From positions 23,983 through 87,982 of the forward strand of contig NZ_JAAKZX010000013.1 in assembly GCF_011045025.1 (NCBI RefSeq): a stretch of DNA of 64,000 nucleotides, in the 5' to 3' direction. Positions 23,848 to 32,845 of the stretch are shown one piece after another. The notes beneath the pieces were generated by a model. That model had not been told where the DNA came from, searched no databases, and saw only the letters and a program-made list of their open reading frames with translations. This DNA is from Streptomyces ureilyticus. GTDB lineage: Bacteria; Actinomycetota; Actinomycetes; Streptomycetales; Streptomycetaceae. The position numbers and the translations under genes were made by a program. Numbering within the stretch: position 1 is the stretch's first letter; every line of letters begins with the position of its first letter.

Positions 23848-24618
23848 TCAGGTTTCCTCGTCGGTCCGTCTCGGTTCCGTGTCCGGGGAGAAGCGAAGCC
23901 GGTGGGCTACGACGTCGGCGGCCACCTCGGCGAGTCGGCGTCCCTGCGTATAGGCGTAGGCGCGGAGCCGGACGAAGGCTTCGTCGATGCCGACGCCGAG
24001 TTGGACGGTGAGGATGCCGGTGGCCTGGTCGATCTCCGGCCGGTATCCGCCCAGGTCCTCGAAGCTGCGGTCCGGCAACGGTCCGCCGGCCGGCGAGCCT
24101 GTCTCGTCGATCCTTGTATCGAGCAGGAGCAGCGTCGCGAGATCGGCGAAGGCCAGCGCGTCGGCCAGCTCCTCCGCGTCCAGCACGGTCGGCACGTCGG
24201 CGTACAGGTCCAGGACTCCCGGGCTGATCGCCCCTATCTGCAGGGGAAACGCGAACACCGCGCGCGCTCCGGCTTCCAGGGCCGCATCGGCGAACACGGT
24301 CCAGCGGTCCTGCAGGTCACCGGTCAGCAGATCGGGTGTCAGGATGGCGGAACCCTGTGTGAAGGCGTCCACGCAGGGCCCCTCGCCCAGGGTGAGCTGG
24401 AGCTCCTCCAGTCGTTCACTGATGGCGTCGGTGCTGCACAGCGGATGGCTCGGCGCGGTCCGGGACATCGCCGACAGCCCGGCCCCGCCGACCGGGAGCG
24501 CGGCCACGGCAGCGGTGCACACGTCCACCACGCCGACCCGGGTGCCGCGTCGGGCCGCCTGCTCGGCGACCAGCGCCTGGATACGGGCCGACCGGCGGTG
24601 GGACCTCACCCGGGCCAC
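23848..24618 (-). CDS. GAF-ANTAR regulator
   Basis: 256-residue protein of the same type as its neighbour: GAF-like region with the LGEGPCVDAFTQG signature and a C-terminal ANTAR domain (IDQATGILTVQLGVGIDEAF, YTQGRRLAEVAADVVAHRL). The GTG at 24618 overlaps the GNAT-like gene by 13 nt; an in-frame GTG at 24609 overlaps its stop by the compact GTGA and is an alternative start. Signal and RNA targets are unknown. Confidence 0.9.
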   Translation of the reverse strand: MARVRSHRRSARIQALVAEQAARRGTRVGVVDVCTAAVAALPVGGAGLSAMSRTAPSHPLCSTDAISERLEELQLTLGEGPCVDAFTQGSAILTPDLLTGDLQDRWTVFADAALEAGARAVFAFPLQIGAISPGVLDLYADVPTVLDAEELADALAFADLATLLLLDTRIDETGSPAGGPLPDRSFEDLGGYRPEIDQATGILTVQLGVGIDEAFVRLRAYAYTQGRRLAEVAADVVAHRLRFSPDTEPRRTDEET

Positions 24619-25211
24619 CGTGTCCAGGCATCGTGTGCAAGCCCCTCCAGCCTCACGGCGGTTGGTTCCCCGACGGGAAGGACCAGCACCCGGAGCACCG
24701 TGGCGCTGATCGGCCTCCAGATCTCTCCCAGGTCAAGCCATCCCCAGGAGCGGAGCGCAGCGAGCGTTGTGAGATCGGCCCGGTCCACCAAGGTGGCACC
24801 GAGTGTCGCCTGCTGGTCGGTCAGCAGCCGCTCCTGCAACCGGCGGGCCACGTCCTGGTCCTGCGGGTGCGGGCGGACCAGGATGTCGGTGATCGCGAAG
24901 ACGCTTCCTGACTCGTTGAGTTGCTCGATGCTGTGCGGCAATGCTCCGTCAAACCCTGGCCAATAGAAGCCGTCGCCGCGGATCGGGAATCCGACGGCGC
25001 ATCCCACCAGGCCGTCCGTCTCTGCGATCACCATGGCGAACCCCGGCCGACGGATGTCGAAGGCGAGACGGTTCAGAAAGCGCCGACGGCTGGGACGGCG
25101 GTACGCCTCACGGGGTGACGTCTCGCGGGAGTCCACGTACAGATCCGCCAGTCGCCCGCCCAGGCCCTGTGCCAGCCGGCGGTTCACCCGACGCAACCGC
25201 ACCGCGTCCAT
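24606..25211 (-). CDS. GNAT-like acetyltransferase
   Basis: 201-residue paralogue of 21016-21615 (start MDAVRLRRVNRRLAQGLGGR, central VIAETDGLVGCAVGFPI, CoA-loop-like HPQDQDVARRLQERLLTDQ). The conserved GNAT core is degenerate at the glycine loop. It precedes and overlaps the GAF-ANTAR gene, and may acylate or sense an acyl donor for that regulator (speculative). Confidence 0.7.
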   Translation of the reverse strand: MDAVRLRRVNRRLAQGLGGRLADLYVDSRETSPREAYRRPSRRRFLNRLAFDIRRPGFAMVIAETDGLVGCAVGFPIRGDGFYWPGFDGALPHSIEQLNESGSVFAITDILVRPHPQDQDVARRLQERLLTDQQATLGATLVDRADLTTLAALRSWGWLDLGEIWRPISATVLRVLVLPVGEPTAVRLEGLAHDAWTRWPG

Positions 25212-25275
25212 GGTGGGCGACTCGCCGCCACGGAGCTTCGCGCTCACCCGACGACTGCCCGGGACCAGGGGGAGA

Positions 25276-26280
25276 TCAGCTGTGGGCATGTGACACGCCA
25301 GAGTCGGAGTCCGCCGGTGTCGGCCCGTTGTCCCGCTGTTCCCGGGCCGCTGCCGCACGCTTGCCGATCCGCTCTCCGCGAGAACCGGCCCGCTCTCCGC
25401 TCAGAGAGCCGACCGGCTTTCCACGCAGCGAGAAGGCGGGCGTGGTGGGCGGGATGGGGGTGGTCAGTTCGGGGAGTGCGGGGCGCGGCATGCTCCGGTG
25501 GGTGGACTCGCCGTCAGCCTCCCGGCTCTGGTGCTCGAAGAAGCGGAGCATCTCCACCGGGAACGGCATGACCAGGGTGCTGTTTTTCTCCGCCGAGACG
25601 TCCACCACGGTCTGCAGCAGGCGCAGTTGGAGAGCGCCCGGAGTGTCGGCCATGGTCGCCGCGGCGTCGCTCAGGCGCTGGGACGCCTGGAACTCGCCGT
25701 CGGCGGCGATGACCCGGGCACGGCGTTCACGCTCGGCCTCGGCCTGCTTGGACATGGAGCGCATCATCGACTCCGGAAGGGCGATGTCCTTGATCTCCAC
25801 GCGTTCGATGCGCAGTCCCCAGGGCTCCTCGGTGGGGGCGTCCATCACTTTCTTGAGCTCCGCGTTGATGTGGTCGCGGTCGGAGAGGAGCGTGTCCAGG
25901 TCGGCCCTGCCGATGACGGCGCGGAGCGAGGTCTGGGCGATCTGGGAGACGGCGCTGGGGTAGTTGCGTACGTTCACCAGGGCTTTGACCGGGTCGATGA
26001 CCCGGAAGTAGACGACCGCGTCCACGGTGAGCGTCACGTTGTCGGCGGTGATGGACCCCTGTGGCGGGATGCCGAGGACCTCGGTCTGTACGGACACCTT
26101 CCGCATCCGGTCGCCGATCGGCCGGATGAAGCGCAGGCCGGGCCCGCGGATGTCCGGCAGCAGCCGACCGAAGCGGAACACCACGCCCTTCTCGTACTGT
26201 TGGACGTTGCGCAGGCTCATGGCGAGCAGCACCAGCCCGGTCACGGCGAACACCACCAGCACGGTGATCAGCACACCCAT
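25276..26280 (-). CDS. SPFH/band-7 family protein (slipin-like)
   Basis: 334-residue membrane scaffold protein. One N-terminal membrane segment (MGVLITVLVVFAVTGLVLLAM) is followed by the band-7 domain (YEKGVVFRFGRLLPDIRGPG, VDAVVYFRVIDPVKALVNV, IERVEIKDIALPESMMRSM) and a helical region with QAEAERERRARVIAADGE. The last 90 residues are Pro/Arg/Ser-rich and vary in this family. Start ATG 26280 begins the membrane segment. Slipins organise membrane microdomains and are stress-linked. Confidence 0.92.
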   Translation of the reverse strand: MGVLITVLVVFAVTGLVLLAMSLRNVQQYEKGVVFRFGRLLPDIRGPGLRFIRPIGDRMRKVSVQTEVLGIPPQGSITADNVTLTVDAVVYFRVIDPVKALVNVRNYPSAVSQIAQTSLRAVIGRADLDTLLSDRDHINAELKKVMDAPTEEPWGLRIERVEIKDIALPESMMRSMSKQAEAERERRARVIAADGEFQASQRLSDAAATMADTPGALQLRLLQTVVDVSAEKNSTLVMPFPVEMLRFFEHQSREADGESTHRSMPRPALPELTTPIPPTTPAFSLRGKPVGSLSGERAGSRGERIGKRAAAAREQRDNGPTPADSDSGVSHAHS

Positions 26281-26437
26281 GGTTCTCACATTCCTTACGT
26301 CGATGGTGTCCCGGAACCCGAGCGGTCCGGGAAGCACACGGCGCGGGAAGACCCCGGCCTGTCGTCTGCGGTGCGGCGGCCGGGGTCCTGGGCTGCGGGT
26401 TGTGTGATTGCTGAGCGGTGCGATCCTGCCGCCCCTG

Positions 26438-26926
26438 TCAGTCGGGAGAGCGGGACGGTACGACGGTCCGGTCGGCCGGGGTGACACCAGCGGCGGCGAG
26501 AACATGCTCGGCCGAGATCGCGTTGTTGTCCCGTACAGCCATGGCCATCGCGGCGTGGGCGGGGGAGGGAGCCGTCTGTGGAGGGATCACCAGGAACAGG
26601 AAACGGTCCTGGGCCCCCTTGGTGACGATCATCGTGCTGTCCCCGACGGCGGACCAGTCGATACGGACCGTATGCCCCGCGACGACCAGATCGCCCGGCA
26701 TCTCGTCCCAGTCGCTCGCGTCGAGGCCGACGCGAGCGATGGTGCCCAGCCGGGCCGTCAGCGCGATGACCAGGCCGGACAGTTGGCTCCCGATGTCGCG
26801 CGACCGTGGCCACCACGCGCCGTCGAACGTTCCCGTGCGCTTGGATGTCGTCTCCAATCGCAGGACCGCGGTGCCGGGAAGCACCGGCTCACTGCTGGTG
26901 TCTGCCAGGAGCTGGGTGGGGAGCAT
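26438..26926 (-). CDS. DUF5994 family protein
   Basis: 162-residue protein with the DUF5994 hallmarks FDGAWWPRSRDIGSQLSGL and LFLVIPPQTAPSPAHAAMA. Function is unknown. A second member of the family (27208-27798) lies upstream on the same strand with a small membrane protein gene between them, so all three are probably one operon. Confidence 0.85.
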   Translation of the reverse strand: MLPTQLLADTSSEPVLPGTAVLRLETTSKRTGTFDGAWWPRSRDIGSQLSGLVIALTARLGTIARVGLDASDWDEMPGDLVVAGHTVRIDWSAVGDSTMIVTKGAQDRFLFLVIPPQTAPSPAHAAMAMAVRDNNAISAEHVLAAAGVTPADRTVVPSRSPD

Positions 26927-26932
26927 GATGAC

Positions 26933-27211
26933 TCACTTCCCTTGTGTCCGGGCCCGGCGCCGTGGCCGGAGCCGCCCACGTCCCCCGTCGCGATGGTCGC
27001 GGCGATCACCGGTACCGCTCGTTGCGGCGCGACCGCGAACCTGCTGCGGGGCCGATGGCGCCGGTCCCCGGGCAGCCGACCGGGAGCGGCCGTAGTGGAA
27101 ATCGGCGATGCGCTCGTCGTGCTGGTTGTTGAGCCGGTGGATCAGGAACGCGCCCAGAGCGACCATCGCCAGGAGCGCCACTACGGTCACGAAGGTCTCC
27201 ATGGCCCTCAC
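26933..27211 (-). CDS. Small membrane protein between DUF5994 genes
   Basis: 92 residues from the GTG at 27211, which overlaps the upstream stop as GTGA; an in-frame ATG at 27202 is an alternative start. One membrane segment (FVTVVALLAMVALGAFLIH) is followed by RLNNQHDERIADFHYGRSR and a Gly/Arg-rich tail. Unrecognised. The close spacing (6 nt to the following gene) suggests joint function with the DUF5994 proteins. Confidence 0.7.
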   Translation of the reverse strand: MRAMETFVTVVALLAMVALGAFLIHRLNNQHDERIADFHYGRSRSAARGPAPSAPQQVRGRAATSGTGDRRDHRDGGRGRLRPRRRARTQGK

Positions 27212-27798
27212 ACCCCTTTCGCCGGATGCTGTGTCGGAAGAGCGACTGCCGGGATCCGTGGACGTGAGGGTGGACCGCCTGCCTCATGGCCTCCTTCGGC
27301 GTCCCAGACCGCCTCCACGGCCCGGTCGGTCTCCATCACTGTGCGCAGGCGCGCCGCCTCCGCCATCAATTGGCTCGCGGTCGACGTGCGCAGTGGGTCG
27401 CTCGCGGCGGCCATCAGCCAGGCGGCCGAGACGGGAGCCGTCTGCGGAGGGATCACCAGCAGGTCCCAGCGGCCCACGCGGTAGGAGAGGAGCAACATCT
27501 GGTGCGGGTCCTGCTGGGCCATGAACGAGCCCACCTTCACGACATGCCCTTCGACGGGCACCTTGTGCGGGACGGTCGGCCAGTGTGCGGGATTCACCGT
27601 GACCCTGGTGATCCGCCCCCACAGCGGATCGAGCACGGCCGTCAGCGAAGGAAGTTCCGCCCAGAGATCGCGGGAGCGGGGCCACCAGGCGCCGTCCAGC
27701 AGAGCCGGTGCGGAACCACTGGGAGCCAGCGACATGCGGAGAGAGGGAGGGGAGGGCCGGTCTTCGAGTGTCGGCGCGTACGAAACGGTCGCAGTCAT
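27208..27798 (-). CDS. DUF5994 family protein
   Basis: 196-residue family member with LLDGAWWPRSRDLWAELPSL, the central WGRITRVTVNPAHWP strand pair and DLLVIPPQTAPVSAAWLM. It is longer than its neighbour by a C-terminal helical and Pro-rich extension. Probably the first gene of the three-gene leftward operon. Confidence 0.85.
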   Translation of the reverse strand: MTATVSYAPTLEDRPSPPSLRMSLAPSGSAPALLDGAWWPRSRDLWAELPSLTAVLDPLWGRITRVTVNPAHWPTVPHKVPVEGHVVKVGSFMAQQDPHQMLLLSYRVGRWDLLVIPPQTAPVSAAWLMAAASDPLRTSTASQLMAEAARLRTVMETDRAVEAVWDAEGGHEAGGPPSRPRIPAVALPTQHPAKGV

Positions 27799-28287
27799 GA
27801 TGCGAACCCTGCTCCGGACCGGTCGGAACCGGCACCGGCGTAGCCAATCGCCGAAAACGGCACGAGCATGGAGGCCGGTGCGCGAAATACTCTCGGTAAC
27901 CCCAGCGTACTCCTCCGGCGAACCCTACGGACTGTGCCCAGGCGTCGCGGGACCCGGGATGCCGTGAGGCCGACATCGATGGTGCGCATGCTGTCGCTCC
28001 CGTATCCGCCATCGCCCGCCTTCCGTGACGTGGCGGCCGCGCTGCGTCAAACAGCAAGGCGTGAAGCCCAGCTGGCATACCGGTGATCGAATGTCCCGGA
28101 CGTACTGAACAACTGCGAGGCGGGCAGGGCAAGGATTCCGCGTCGTCGCTCTTCCGCGACATCTGGACAGCCACCAGCTGGAGGCGCTGATCGTGTGATC
28201 CGGGCGCAATTCGGCCCGGCTGATGGGCAATCCGAGGCGACTCCACGTTCGGATCCGCCGACAAGAGGATGGAACGCATCGCCCAGC
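27799..28287. other. Intergenic, no gene supported
   Basis: 489 bp holding the presumed promoter of the DUF5994 operon. Short frames exist on both strands but none has family features, a ribosome-binding site and a coding-type third-position bias together. A stretch near 28140-28195 reads GFRVVALPRHLDSHQLEALI before a stop and may be a tail of a lost gene. Confidence 0.4.
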
Positions 28288-28470
28288 TCAGCGCCGACGT
28301 CCGCTTCCCCGGGAGGACCGGCCAGACCCCACGCCGGCCGAGTGCACTGCGAGGAAAGCAAGCCCGACAAGCATGAGGCTCGTCGGGCTGAAGATCACCT
28401 CTGTCGACGTCTCGGTGACGCGGATGACGAAGGCGATGACGAAGAGGGCGGCCGCCACGAATGCCAGCAT
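28288..28470 (-). CDS. 60-residue membrane protein
   Basis: Two hydrophobic helices (MLAFVAAALFVIAFVI and LMLVGLAFLAVHSAGV) separated by RVTETSTEVIFSPTS, then an Arg/Ser/Gly tail. AGGAG lies 8 nt before the ATG at 28470; the longer frame to 28647 lacks a ribosome-binding site. I recall very similar short proteins as widespread in Streptomyces, all without known function. Confidence 0.72.
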   Translation of the reverse strand: MLAFVAAALFVIAFVIRVTETSTEVIFSPTSLMLVGLAFLAVHSAGVGSGRSSRGSGRRR

Positions 28471-29031
28471 CTGTCTACTCCTGCCGATGGACGGCGAACC
28501 ACACATGATCCCGGTGGCTGCACCGCTGCCCGCTGGCTTCCCCGGATTGCGCCGATCAGTCGTGCGACTCCGGGCCGGAGGCGACAGCGACACCCTGGTC
28601 GCCTGACCTGCTGAAGCTGTGAACGAGGCAATCGGGACTGCTGGCACCGCGAATCCCGTCGGCCGCCCAGCCCGCAGGCCGACCGAAACTCGAGGAGTTG
28701 AGGATCATCCGGACCGGGTCCAGATCCTGTTCGCGTTTTTGCTGACACTGGCCTTCACCGCCCGTTTCCCCATGGCTCGATAGGGCGCAGCGCGCCATGT
28801 ACATCACGACGCTGCTGCTCGCGGTGCTCGCGGGCGGCCCTGTTCACCGCGCCGGCCGCTTTGCACCGGACGCGGTTCAGCGCGGGGCCAAGCCCGAGAT
28901 CGTCATGATCTCTTCACGGCTGGCGGGGACGGGTATGAGCGTCCTGATGCTGGCCCTCACCGGTTCCGTGCACTGGGCCTTCCGCGCTCTGCTCGCCGAC
29001 GAGGCCGCCCACCGAGGCCCGGACCGGCTTG
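28471..29031. other. Non-coding or degenerate stretch
   Basis: 561 bp. From ATG 28798 on the plus strand a frame begins MYITTLLLAVLAGG and later has MSVLMLALTGSVHWAFRALL, which resembles a decayed DoxX-like membrane protein, but the middle is not hydrophobic as expected and the frame runs on antisense into the next gene. I treat it as a possible remnant only. Confidence 0.35.
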
Positions 29032-29877
29032 TCACTGCTCATCAGCGGTGGCGTTGGAACTGCTCACGGCGCCGCCGCTGGACGGCGCGGACGACATCGA
29101 AGAACTGGAACTGGAGCTCGGGCTGGGGCTGGGGCTGGAGCTGGGACGGGAACTGGTGTCCGGCGCCGCGCTCTCATCCGGCGAGGCAGAAATGCTCGTC
29201 TGCGGCGCCGCGCCACTGGACGCACCCGGGGTGGGTGTGCGGCTGTCCGTGGGGCCGGGGGTACCGGCCGTGCCTCCGCCCACCGAGGTTCCCCTGCCCG
29301 GCTCATTCTTGACCACGGCCGCTACCGGCTTGCCCATGATCAACTCCATCGCGGTCACCGTGACCATCGCCAGGGCGAACACCAGGCCCGTCGCCAGGGC
29401 GTACTTCTTCCAGCCGATGGACCTCCGGACGGAGCCACCCCGATAGGTGGTGACCGACTCGCCTTCGGAGGGCGTGGAGGCCGCCGTTGTCCCGCGGTGC
29501 TCATCATCCGGGCCACCGGGCCCGGAGGGCGGCATCGCGTCAACGGCCGTAGCGTCCGCCGGTAAACCGAACGCCGCCCGGGCGTCCGCGCGGTGTTCCG
29601 CCCGCTCCTGGTCCGGCGTCCTCGGCACGCCTACGGGCGGCACTCGGCTGCGGATCCCCTCGCCCGTTCGTCGGAAAGCATGCGAGAAGACCGCTGCGCC
29701 TGTCGTGGCGCTGGTACTGATCACGGCGGCGCCGATGATCGTCCCGGTTACCCCCAGCAGGGACGCCAGCACCGCGCCCACCACAGTTGCGAGTGCGCTC
29801 GCCACTACCTGCACAAGAGTCAGGTCGAGCACCTTCCGCTTGGGCGCCCGTTCCTGTTCTTCTCTGAGATTCTCCAT
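29032..29877 (-). CDS. Membrane protein with Ser/Pro-rich outer domain
   Basis: 281-residue protein with two hydrophobic regions: residues about 15-60 (a glycine-rich pair, VVASALATVVGAVLASLLG and IIGAAVISTSATTGAAVFS) and about 165-190 (YALATGLVFALAMVTVTAME). The last 85 residues are a Gly/Thr/Ser/Pro low-complexity stretch with a poly-Ser run, like a wall-spanning linker. Start ATG 29877 has AAGGGA upstream. Unrecognised; possibly a sensor or anti-sigma-like protein near the sigma cluster (inference). Confidence 0.75.
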   Translation of the reverse strand: MENLREEQERAPKRKVLDLTLVQVVASALATVVGAVLASLLGVTGTIIGAAVISTSATTGAAVFSHAFRRTGEGIRSRVPPVGVPRTPDQERAEHRADARAAFGLPADATAVDAMPPSGPGGPDDEHRGTTAASTPSEGESVTTYRGGSVRRSIGWKKYALATGLVFALAMVTVTAMELIMGKPVAAVVKNEPGRGTSVGGGTAGTPGPTDSRTPTPGASSGAAPQTSISASPDESAAPDTSSRPSSSPSPSPSSSSSSSMSSAPSSGGAVSSSNATADEQ

Positions 29878-30045
29878 CAATATCCCTTGATAGTTCTGGA
29901 GCCCGGCAGCTGCGTGATGGCCGGGCCTGTCCCGCTCATGGGGGCGTTGACGCGAGGGTTGATGGAGGTCGGCCGATACGCGCCGGCCCAGGCACCAGCT
30001 CTGCAGGAGCAGTTGAGCGTGCGTCGGCCCCGCCTCCAGAACGCA

Positions 30046-30094
30046 GCCGCCGCAGTCCGACCGGTGTGGTGTACGCACCGGTCACTGCGGCGGC
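30046..30094. terminator. Inverted repeat at left edge of duplication copy B
   Basis: Left arm 30046-30066 and right arm 30076-30094 (CACCGGTCACTGCGGCGGC) pair over 19 bp with a 2-nt bulge and a 9-nt loop. It shares the GACCGGTG core with the 41-bp inverted repeat at the edge of copy A and sits at the same distance from the first gene of the copy. Confidence 0.7.
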
Positions 30095-30119
30095 AGTGGT
30101 TTCCGCGGGGAGGACAGTG

Positions 30120-30557
30120 TTACTGACTGGCAGGCGCCGACATGTGCAGCAGCCGTTCGGTGATCTCCCGGTATTGCCTGAGCGCGAGCCGTAGTTCCTC
30201 GGTCTGTGCATCGGTGTCCTGGTCCTGCCAGCTTGCCCGCAGGACGCGGCGCCGTTCGGTGAGGGTGTTGGTGAACTGGGTGGCGATGTCATCGAAGACG
30301 GCGTCGGCCTCCTCCACCGCCTTGTGTGGGCTGTCGACGAAGTTGTTCAGGGCCTGCTGGAGGCGCAGGGTGAGCTTGTCCCGTTCGCCCTGCGGGACCA
30401 GTTCCGGACCCGGCGGGGGATCGGGGCGGTCCGCGGTGGTGTCGCGCTCACGCGGTGCGTCAGCGGATTCGGTGCGGGGTGTTTGCGGAGCGCGCGGGGT
30501 CGAGGGATTCGGGCTTCCGGTCGGGCGGTGCATGGCGTGTTCGGCGTTGTGTGACAT
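30120..30557 (-). CDS. Hypothetical helical protein (copy B, intact)
   Basis: 145 residues. A Pro/Arg-rich, probably disordered N-terminal third precedes a helical domain: RDKLTLRLQQALNNFVDSPH, VFDDIATQFTNTLTERRRVL and LRLALRQYREITERLLHM. It contains no membrane segment. Its ATG overlaps the stop of the membrane-anchored protein gene (TGATG), so the two are coupled. The equivalent gene in copy A is frameshifted. Shared sequence (a QALxNFVDSPxxAV-like motif) with its neighbour suggests they interact or share an ancestor. Confidence 0.8.
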   Translation of the reverse strand: MSHNAEHAMHRPTGSPNPSTPRAPQTPRTESADAPRERDTTADRPDPPPGPELVPQGERDKLTLRLQQALNNFVDSPHKAVEEADAVFDDIATQFTNTLTERRRVLRASWQDQDTDAQTEELRLALRQYREITERLLHMSAPASQ

Positions 30558-31186
30558 CAGGTGCTGCTTCCCTTCGCGTGGCGTCGGTTCAGTGCCCACG
30601 GTGCGTGGCCGCGGTCGTCGGGGGACTGGGGGGTCTGCGGACTGTCCTGATCCGGGTCGGCCGGTTGTTCGGTGACCAGTGCCTCGAAGAGGCTTCGGGC
30701 TTCGACCATGGCCTCCCGCATTTCCTCGGTACCGCTCTGGCCGCGGGCGGCCGTGTGCATGCTGCGGTAGCCGCGGACCTGGTCGGCGTGGTGGACGGAG
30801 AGGGCGGCGAACTGCTCCTCGAACTGTTCACCGGGAAAGCCCCGGTCCTTCGCCAGGTGTGCAAGGAGTGTGTCCGCCTCGGTGACCGCCTTTTGCGGCG
30901 AGTCGACGAACTGTTCCTGGATGCCGGCCCATTGAGCCGTGTACTGCGCGCGGGCCTCGAGTGACAGCGGTTGTTCCGTGAGGGAGCCGTGTTGCTTGAC
31001 GCGCTCGCCGAGTTCCCGCTCGGCCGCCTTGGTGTCGCCGTTGTGGTCGGCGACGGCACGGTCGTACTCGGGTCCGAAGCGGTGCTTCAGCCCGCGCCCG
31101 CCGCCGTCCCGGATGCGGCCACGTCCGACGACGAGGACGGCGACCGCCACGATGACGATCACGGCGATGATCACGATGGTGAGCAT
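30557..31186 (-). CDS. Membrane-anchored hypothetical protein (copy B)
   Basis: 209 residues: N-terminal membrane helix (MLTIVIIAVIVIVAVAVLVV), then a charged helical domain (KHRFGPEYDRAVADHNGD, EQFVDSPQKAVTEADTLLAH, EEMREAMVEARSLFEALV). It is the counterpart of 17349-17972, with the same start and end. The VDSPQKAVTEAD segment resembles VDSPHKAVEEAD of the gene it is coupled to. Function unknown. Confidence 0.8.
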   Translation of the reverse strand: MLTIVIIAVIVIVAVAVLVVGRGRIRDGGGRGLKHRFGPEYDRAVADHNGDTKAAERELGERVKQHGSLTEQPLSLEARAQYTAQWAGIQEQFVDSPQKAVTEADTLLAHLAKDRGFPGEQFEEQFAALSVHHADQVRGYRSMHTAARGQSGTEEMREAMVEARSLFEALVTEQPADPDQDSPQTPQSPDDRGHAPWALNRRHAKGSST

Positions 31187-31320
31187 GGCGGCCTTCCCTG
31201 GCTCTCGGCTCGTAGGGTGCTCTGCTCCATTACCGTCCCCATCAATTCCTGTTGGCTGTCTACGCGTTGGCCTGCCGGGTGGCGTCCACGCAACGCGGAC
31301 ACCACCCGGGGCGTTCGTGG

Positions 31321-31494
31321 TCAGCGCCTGAAAGCGTTCTTGGCCTTGTCACCGGACTGCTTCAGATTTCCGGAGACCCGGTCGGTCCTGCCTTCGCGCT
31401 GCAGTCGCCTGTTGCGGGTGGTCCGGCCGATACGTTCGGTGACCCGGCCCTTGAATGCCTGGGTCTTGTGCTTGATCGTCTGACCGACACTCAT
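31321..31494 (-). CDS. CsbD-family stress protein (copy B)
   Basis: 57 residues, almost the same as the copy A protein (GQTIKHKTQAFKGRVTERIG, GRTDRVSGNLKQSGDKAK). The ATG at 31494 is chosen by comparison with copy A; the open frame upstream to 31635 is not conserved. Small basic stress protein of unknown molecular role. Confidence 0.85.
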   Translation of the reverse strand: MSVGQTIKHKTQAFKGRVTERIGRTTRNRRLQREGRTDRVSGNLKQSGDKAKNAFRR

Positions 31495-31585
31495 GGTGGT
31501 CCTCTGCTCGTTCGCTGGATGGGCTCCCGCGCGTGATCGCCGTAGAGGCCGCCGTTCCCGCGGGCGGGAGAGCGCCTCGTGTGGG

Positions 31586-31771
31586 CTATCCGCGACTGCG
31601 GCTGTACCGGCGGCCGCCACCGCCACTCCTGCCACCGCCGCGCCCGCGCATCGCGAAGCCGACGATCCAGACGACCAGGAGTACGGCGGCGACCCACCAA
31701 AGGGCCTGCATGGTGAAGCCGAACCCGAACACCACCAGGATCAGCAGAAGGAGAAGAATCCACAGGATCAT
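31586..31771 (-). CDS. Small hydrophobic membrane protein (copy B)
   Basis: 61 residues starting MILWILLLLLILVVFGFGF, with a second helix LWWVAAVLLVVWIVGFAM and a Gly/Arg/Ser tail a little longer than in copy A. The TTGACT of the copy A promoter is kept upstream but its -10 is degraded (CAATGC). Confidence 0.75.
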   Translation of the reverse strand: MILWILLLLLILVVFGFGFTMQALWWVAAVLLVVWIVGFAMRGRGGGRSGGGGRRYSRSRG

Positions 31772-31888
31772 TGCCGGGCCTCCAGATCGCGGGAAGTTCC
31801 TGAGTTCCGCGGGGTCCGGGCGAAGCGGGAAGGTGGAATGCGTCGACCGAGTGATCCGGAGTGGCATTGCCCTACGCCGTGCTGTCAG

Positions 31889-32101
31889 TCAACGCCCGAC
31901 GACTTCCCTTGTCAACGGAGTGTCGACACGGGGGAGTTCTGCGAGCTGGGCAGGGGCCGCCGGGACAAACGGAGCCTCGGCGGGGGCTTCGAGCGGCTCG
32001 GCCGGCGGCGCCGGCAGGACGTGGTCCTCCCACCAGGACAGACCCATCACGGTGGCGAGCAGGACGAAGGGGGTCGAAGCGGGAACGATCAGCGCGTACA
32101 T
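31889..32101 (-). CDS. 70-residue hypothetical protein (copy B)
   Basis: Same length as the copy A protein; starts MYALIVPASTPFVLLATVMG and contains SWWEDHVLPAPP, then an Ala/Glu/Pro-rich tail ending LTREVVGR. Conservation between the copies of the frame, length and start supports translation. One hydrophobic segment; function unknown. Confidence 0.7.
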   Translation of the reverse strand: MYALIVPASTPFVLLATVMGLSWWEDHVLPAPPAEPLEAPAEAPFVPAAPAQLAELPRVDTPLTREVVGR

Positions 32102-32483
32102 GTGTATCGCCTGTCGGTGGATACGTGCGACATGGCGGGCAGTCGATGGACGGTGCCCGCATGGGGCGCATCGAGGCTGCGCAGGGATCGCGCAGCGACG
32201 GCGAGTGCCGGAGCGGCCCGCTGGGGGCGGGACAGGGTCCGGCACTGATGCGCAAGGTGCGCTCTCGAAGGGGCGCGAGAGGTGTTCGACGCTGCCGGGG
32301 GCTCGGGCCGTACCGCACACGCTAGCCCTCGCCGCGCTCCCTGGACAGATGTCAAGTGGCCATCTGGTTCCGGCGGAAGACGCTGACGTGGTCGCTGTCC
32401 GCAACCTCGGGGGAGGGCTACGCTGTTCGTACTGGCCCCGGCCCCCGGCAGTGATGCTTTGTTCCGCTCCGAGGAGGCCCGCC

Positions 32484-32762
32484 GTGTTCGTTCTGCTTCT
32501 CATCCTGATCGTGGTCTTGTTCGGCCTCGGCTTCATCAACCCCATCTGGTGGGTGGCCGCAGCCGTGTTGGTCTTCGGCGCCACCCGGCACGGCCGCGAT
32601 CGCGGAGGAGGCTGGATCCATGGCGACGGTTCCGATCTCGGGGACTACCGGGACTACGAGAATCGCCGGGATCGTCAGGACCGCTGGAACCGTCGTTACA
32701 GCCGTCGGCACCGGGCGCGCTGGAGGCGCGAGGATCGTCGGGACCATGAACGCCGTGAGTGA
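32484..32762 (+). CDS. Small membrane protein with charged tail (copy B)
   Basis: 92 residues from GTG 32484 with GAGGAGG upstream. Hydrophobic MFVLLLILIVVLFGLGF and WWVAAAVLVFGATRHG segments are followed by an Arg/Asp tail (RRDRQDRWNRRYSRRHRARW). Counterpart of 19252-19536. An upstream TACGCT is shared with copy A and may be the -10. Confidence 0.78.
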   Translation: MFVLLLILIVVLFGLGFINPIWWVAAAVLVFGATRHGRDRGGGWIHGDGSDLGDYRDYENRRDRQDRWNRRYSRRHRARWRREDRRDHERRE

Positions 32763-32845
32763 CCCATGAAGTTGCCCGACATCCAGAGATTCCGTGGCGG
32801 CTTCAGCCACACCGGACGCGCGGAAATCGTGGAGAGGCAGATGCC